From: JADZAA01 sp039810485
GTDB taxonomy: Bacteria; Bacteroidota; Ignavibacteria; Kapaibacteriales; UBA961
Assembly (NCBI GenBank): GCA_039810485.1
Contig: JBDHXA010000004.1
Location: forward strand, 1 to 64,000
Direction: 5' to 3'
Length of the DNA: 64,000 nucleotides
Shown here: positions 61,652 to 64,000 of the stretch, piece after piece
How the letters are laid out: the number at the start of each line of letters is the position of its first letter
How positions within the stretch are numbered: position 1 is the first letter of the stretch
Translations under genes and position numbers: made by a program
The notes under the pieces: model-generated
What the model was told of the DNA's origin: nothing
The model's input: the letters and a program-made list of their open reading frames with translations, nothing else
The model's database searches: none

Positions 61652-64000
61652 ATGATATCTCAGTTCTTCATACATATTTTATTCGGTGGCATATTAGTGT
61701 CTTCTGGCACGTATTTTTTAGTATTGCGCGGTCGGCCTGACCTTATCGGGATTGCGCGGAATATATTTAGAGCAACTTCTATTGGCTTGGCTTTAACGCT
61801 GATTATGCTCATAGCCAATGTGCTTTCTCATGATTTTGATTATACGTATGTATGGCGATATTCGTCGCGCGAACTTGGAGCATGGTTTCTTTTTGCCTCG
61901 GGCTATGCAGGTCAGGAAGGAAGTATTCTACTTTGGACCGTTTGGGTTGGCTTGATAGGCATTGCTTTGGTGCCTTATCTGCGCCGGCGCGAACTCGAGG
62001 CCGAAGTTATGGCAGTTTACACTTTGGCCATGGTTTTTATGACGCTGCTGCTTGTCGTTAAAAATCCTTTTAACTATTACTGGGATACTTTTGCTGCCAA
62101 TGGATTGCCGGTTGGAATGAAGCCCTTGGACGGTCGCGGACTTAACCCATTATTGCAGAACATTTGGATTACTATACATCCTCCTATTCTTTTTACAGGA
62201 TTTGCAGCAATGACAGTTCCATTCTCATTTGCCATTGCCGCATTAATCAGGCGCGATTATCAAAGCTGGATTCAAGTTGCTTTGCCATGGACGCTGTATG
62301 CAACTGCAATTTTGGGATTTGGAATCATGCTCGGCGGATTTTGGGCTTACGAAACTCTTGGCTGGGGCGGATTTTGGGCATGGGATCCAGTAGAAAATTC
62401 TTCGCTGATTCCTTGGCTTTCTGCTGTGGCACTTGTGCATACTATGCTGGTGCAAAAGCGAACAGGCGGCTTAGTCAAAACCAATGTGATACTCGCCATG
62501 CTTTCTTTTATCCTTGTATTGTATTCTACATTTTTAACGCGTAGTGGCGTTCTTGGCGACACGTCCGTGCATTCATTTGTAGATCCCGGTATGTTTGCAT
62601 TTATATTGCTCATACTTTTTATGGCGGTTTTTGTAGCAATTGGCATAGGCATGATAATTTATCGTCGGAAAGACATTTCAGCCGAAGCGGCTAATTTCTC
62701 GCCTGCATCACGCGAATTTGCGCTTACTATTGGCTCAGCTTTGGTGCTTGCAAGCGCTATTCTTGTATTTATCGGCACGAGCTGGCCGCTCATAGCCGAT
62801 CTGACCGGGCTGCCCAAAGTTGCAATTGACCCTTCGTTTTATAATTCTACGCATTTGCCTTTAGCCGCTGCAGTTATGATTGTGAACGGCTTTGCTATAG
62901 CGCTTCGATGGAAAGCAAAAAGTTTTAACGGCATTTGGAAAACTCTAATATTTTCAGGTTCGTTAGCAGCTGTTGCAACTTTGGCTATGTCATTTTTTGG
63001 CGTGCGCGACATAATGTTTGTGCTTCTTGGCTTTGGATCTTGGTTTGCATTATTTATGAATTTGGAGATTGGATTAACAGTAATTCGAGCAAAATTTACT
63101 TCAATCGGCGCATATCTTTCCCATGCCGGCATTGCATTGTTAATGCTTGGAATAATGACCACTTCACGCTATTCCGTAACCGAGCATGCCATGCTTGTGA
63201 AAAATCAGCCAACGGATATTCTTGGGTATAAGCTTACATATCTGGGACGCGAGCAAATAGAAAAAGAATACACTGATAGAGAAAAATTTCGTTTTACTGT
63301 AAAAGTTCAGCGCGGAAATGCTGAAGGCGAGGTTCATCCAATCATGTATTTTAGCGATTTTAATCAGCGCCAGTCGGCTTTCTTAGAGCCCGGAATACAT
63401 TGGACAGCTTCGAAAGATGTTTATATTTCGCCTAAAACATTTGAAGAGCTTGACGGTACGCCAATGCGCGCGCTAACAAAAGGACAAACATCGGAATTTC
63501 CGACAGATACTTCCATGAAAATTGAATTTCTTTCCTTCGATATGTCGTCCATGAAAAATGGCTCGAAAGATGGAATAATTAGACCTGCCGCTGTTGTTCA
63601 TGTGATAAATAACAATAGGACTGATACAATTACGCTTCATACGACAATAAACATGCAAACCATGGAGAGTGTTCCAGAACCGGTAAAAGTTCCCGGAACA
63701 TCACAAGAAATTTCATTTATGAAAATAATACCCGATCGTGAAAATTTAGATAAATCGCAAGCAACATTTGGATTTATAGACACAACAAAGCCCGCTCCAA
63801 AGCCGCGGGAAGTATTCACGGCAGAAATTACAATTAAGCCATATATCAGTTTGGTGTGGGCCGGAGTTATTGCAATGGTAGGGGGATTTTTTATTTCAAT
63901 AATTCGATATGCCGGCCAGGCAAAACGTTCTGCAGAGCGTCGCAATGAAATAAAAAGTCAATTAATAACAAAAGAGCAGGTTGAAGAAAAAATAAACGAA
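61652..64000 (+). CDS. ccmF: Cytochrome c maturation heme lyase CcmF, C-terminus beyond the window
   Basis: An open frame of 783 codons from ATG 61652 reaches the window edge without a stop. It starts 'MISQFFIHILFGGILVSSG', has many TM helices, the Trp-rich heme-handling motif WGGFWAWDPVEN (238-249) with 'SSLIPWL', and the conserved 'QNIWITIHPPILFTGF' with periplasmic histidines. After about residue 500 comes the periplasmic CcmF C-terminal domain ('YSVTEHAMLVKNQPTDILGY'). CcmF joins heme to apocytochrome c at the outer face of the inner membrane. The partial protein is already longer than E. coli CcmF (about 650). Other ccm genes probably follow. Confidence 0.93.
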   Translation, partial: MISQFFIHILFGGILVSSGTYFLVLRGRPDLIGIARNIFRATSIGLALTLIMLIANVLSHDFDYTYVWRYSSRELGAWFLFASGYAGQEGSILLWTVWVGLIGIALVPYLRRRELEAEVMAVYTLAMVFMTLLLVVKNPFNYYWDTFAANGLPVGMKPLDGRGLNPLLQNIWITIHPPILFTGFAAMTVPFSFAIAALIRRDYQSWIQVALPWTLYATAILGFGIMLGGFWAYETLGWGGFWAWDPVENSSLIPWLSAVALVHTMLVQKRTGGLVKTNVILAMLSFILVLYSTFLTRSGVLGDTSVHSFVDPGMFAFILLILFMAVFVAIGIGMIIYRRKDISAEAANFSPASREFALTIGSALVLASAILVFIGTSWPLIADLTGLPKVAIDPSFYNSTHLPLAAAVMIVNGFAIALRWKAKSFNGIWKTLIFSGSLAAVATLAMSFFGVRDIMFVLLGFGSWFALFMNLEIGLTVIRAKFTSIGAYLSHAGIALLMLGIMTTSRYSVTEHAMLVKNQPTDILGYKLTYLGREQIEKEYTDREKFRFTVKVQRGNAEGEVHPIMYFSDFNQRQSAFLEPGIHWTASKDVYISPKTFEELDGTPMRALTKGQTSEFPTDTSMKIEFLSFDMSSMKNGSKDGIIRPAAVVHVINNNRTDTITLHTTINMQTMESVPEPVKVPGTSQEISFMKIIPDRENLDKSQATFGFIDTTKPAPKPREVFTAEITIKPYISLVWAGVIAMVGGFFISIIRYAGQAKRSAERRNEIKSQLITKEQVEEKINE

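Overview
The window looks like chromosome from a bacterium of the Bacteroidota/Chlorobiota (FCB) group, possibly an Ignavibacteria- or Kapabacteria-like lineage. The evidence is many secreted proteins ending in type IX secretion (T9SS) sorting domains, a bshC gene for bacillithiol, TAnnTTTG-like promoter boxes, few Shine-Dalgarno sites and moderate-to-low GC. The lineage is an inference from gene content. I see no rRNA, CRISPR array, transposase or prophage structural cluster.

Layout. 1-11.2 kb: tail of a class III nucleotide cyclase, a secreted unknown, an EF-G-like GTPase, tRNA-Ser(UGA), a Ycf48-repeat T9SS protein, phosphofructokinase, bshC, a lone receiver protein, a LEA14-like lipoprotein, a small secreted protein and tRNA-Pro(UGG). 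11.6-25.6 kb (all minus strand): a repeated surface-protein locus. Three large adhesin-like proteins (YadA-type head repeats, S74 chaperone domain, T9SS tail) are each followed within 20 bases by a partner gene, either a lipoprotein or a T9SS beta-propeller. Modules are separated by near-identical leaders and by whole or orphan copies of one T9SS tail. 25.9-42.5 kb: a large secreted amidohydrolase, an overlapping group (glycosyltransferase, HisA-like protein, DUF1207 barrel) followed by an aldo/keto reductase, yicC-gmk, a T9SS protein, aspA, a secreted esterase, an OmpA-family protein and a DppC-type permease. 42.5-43.5 kb: a decayed metallophosphoesterase gene. 43.5-64 kb: deaminase, RNase H, gatC, malQ, an FAD oxidoreductase, a secreted TldD/PmbA-like protein, a FlgD-Ig protein, an S1-domain protein, two giant T9SS proteins, an enoyl-CoA hydratase, an EnvC-like factor and ccmF running off the end.

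The most interesting region is the adhesin locus. Each leader carries, in order of transcription, a candidate promoter, a GGAGG site six bases before an ATG, two hairpins, a 19-base CT tract and then the adhesin signal peptide. In all three copies that ATG is out of frame with the adhesin, but one dinucleotide unit lost (two copies) or gained (one copy) would bring it into frame. Adhesin 1 is a mosaic: its N-terminal third is nearly identical in DNA to adhesin 2, while its head repeats resemble adhesin 3. Orphan copies of the T9SS tail lie behind both lipoprotein genes, as if partner genes had been exchanged by recombination in the repeats. I read this as a candidate phase- and antigen-variation locus feeding the type IX system. 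The layout is seen directly; the mechanism is inferred.
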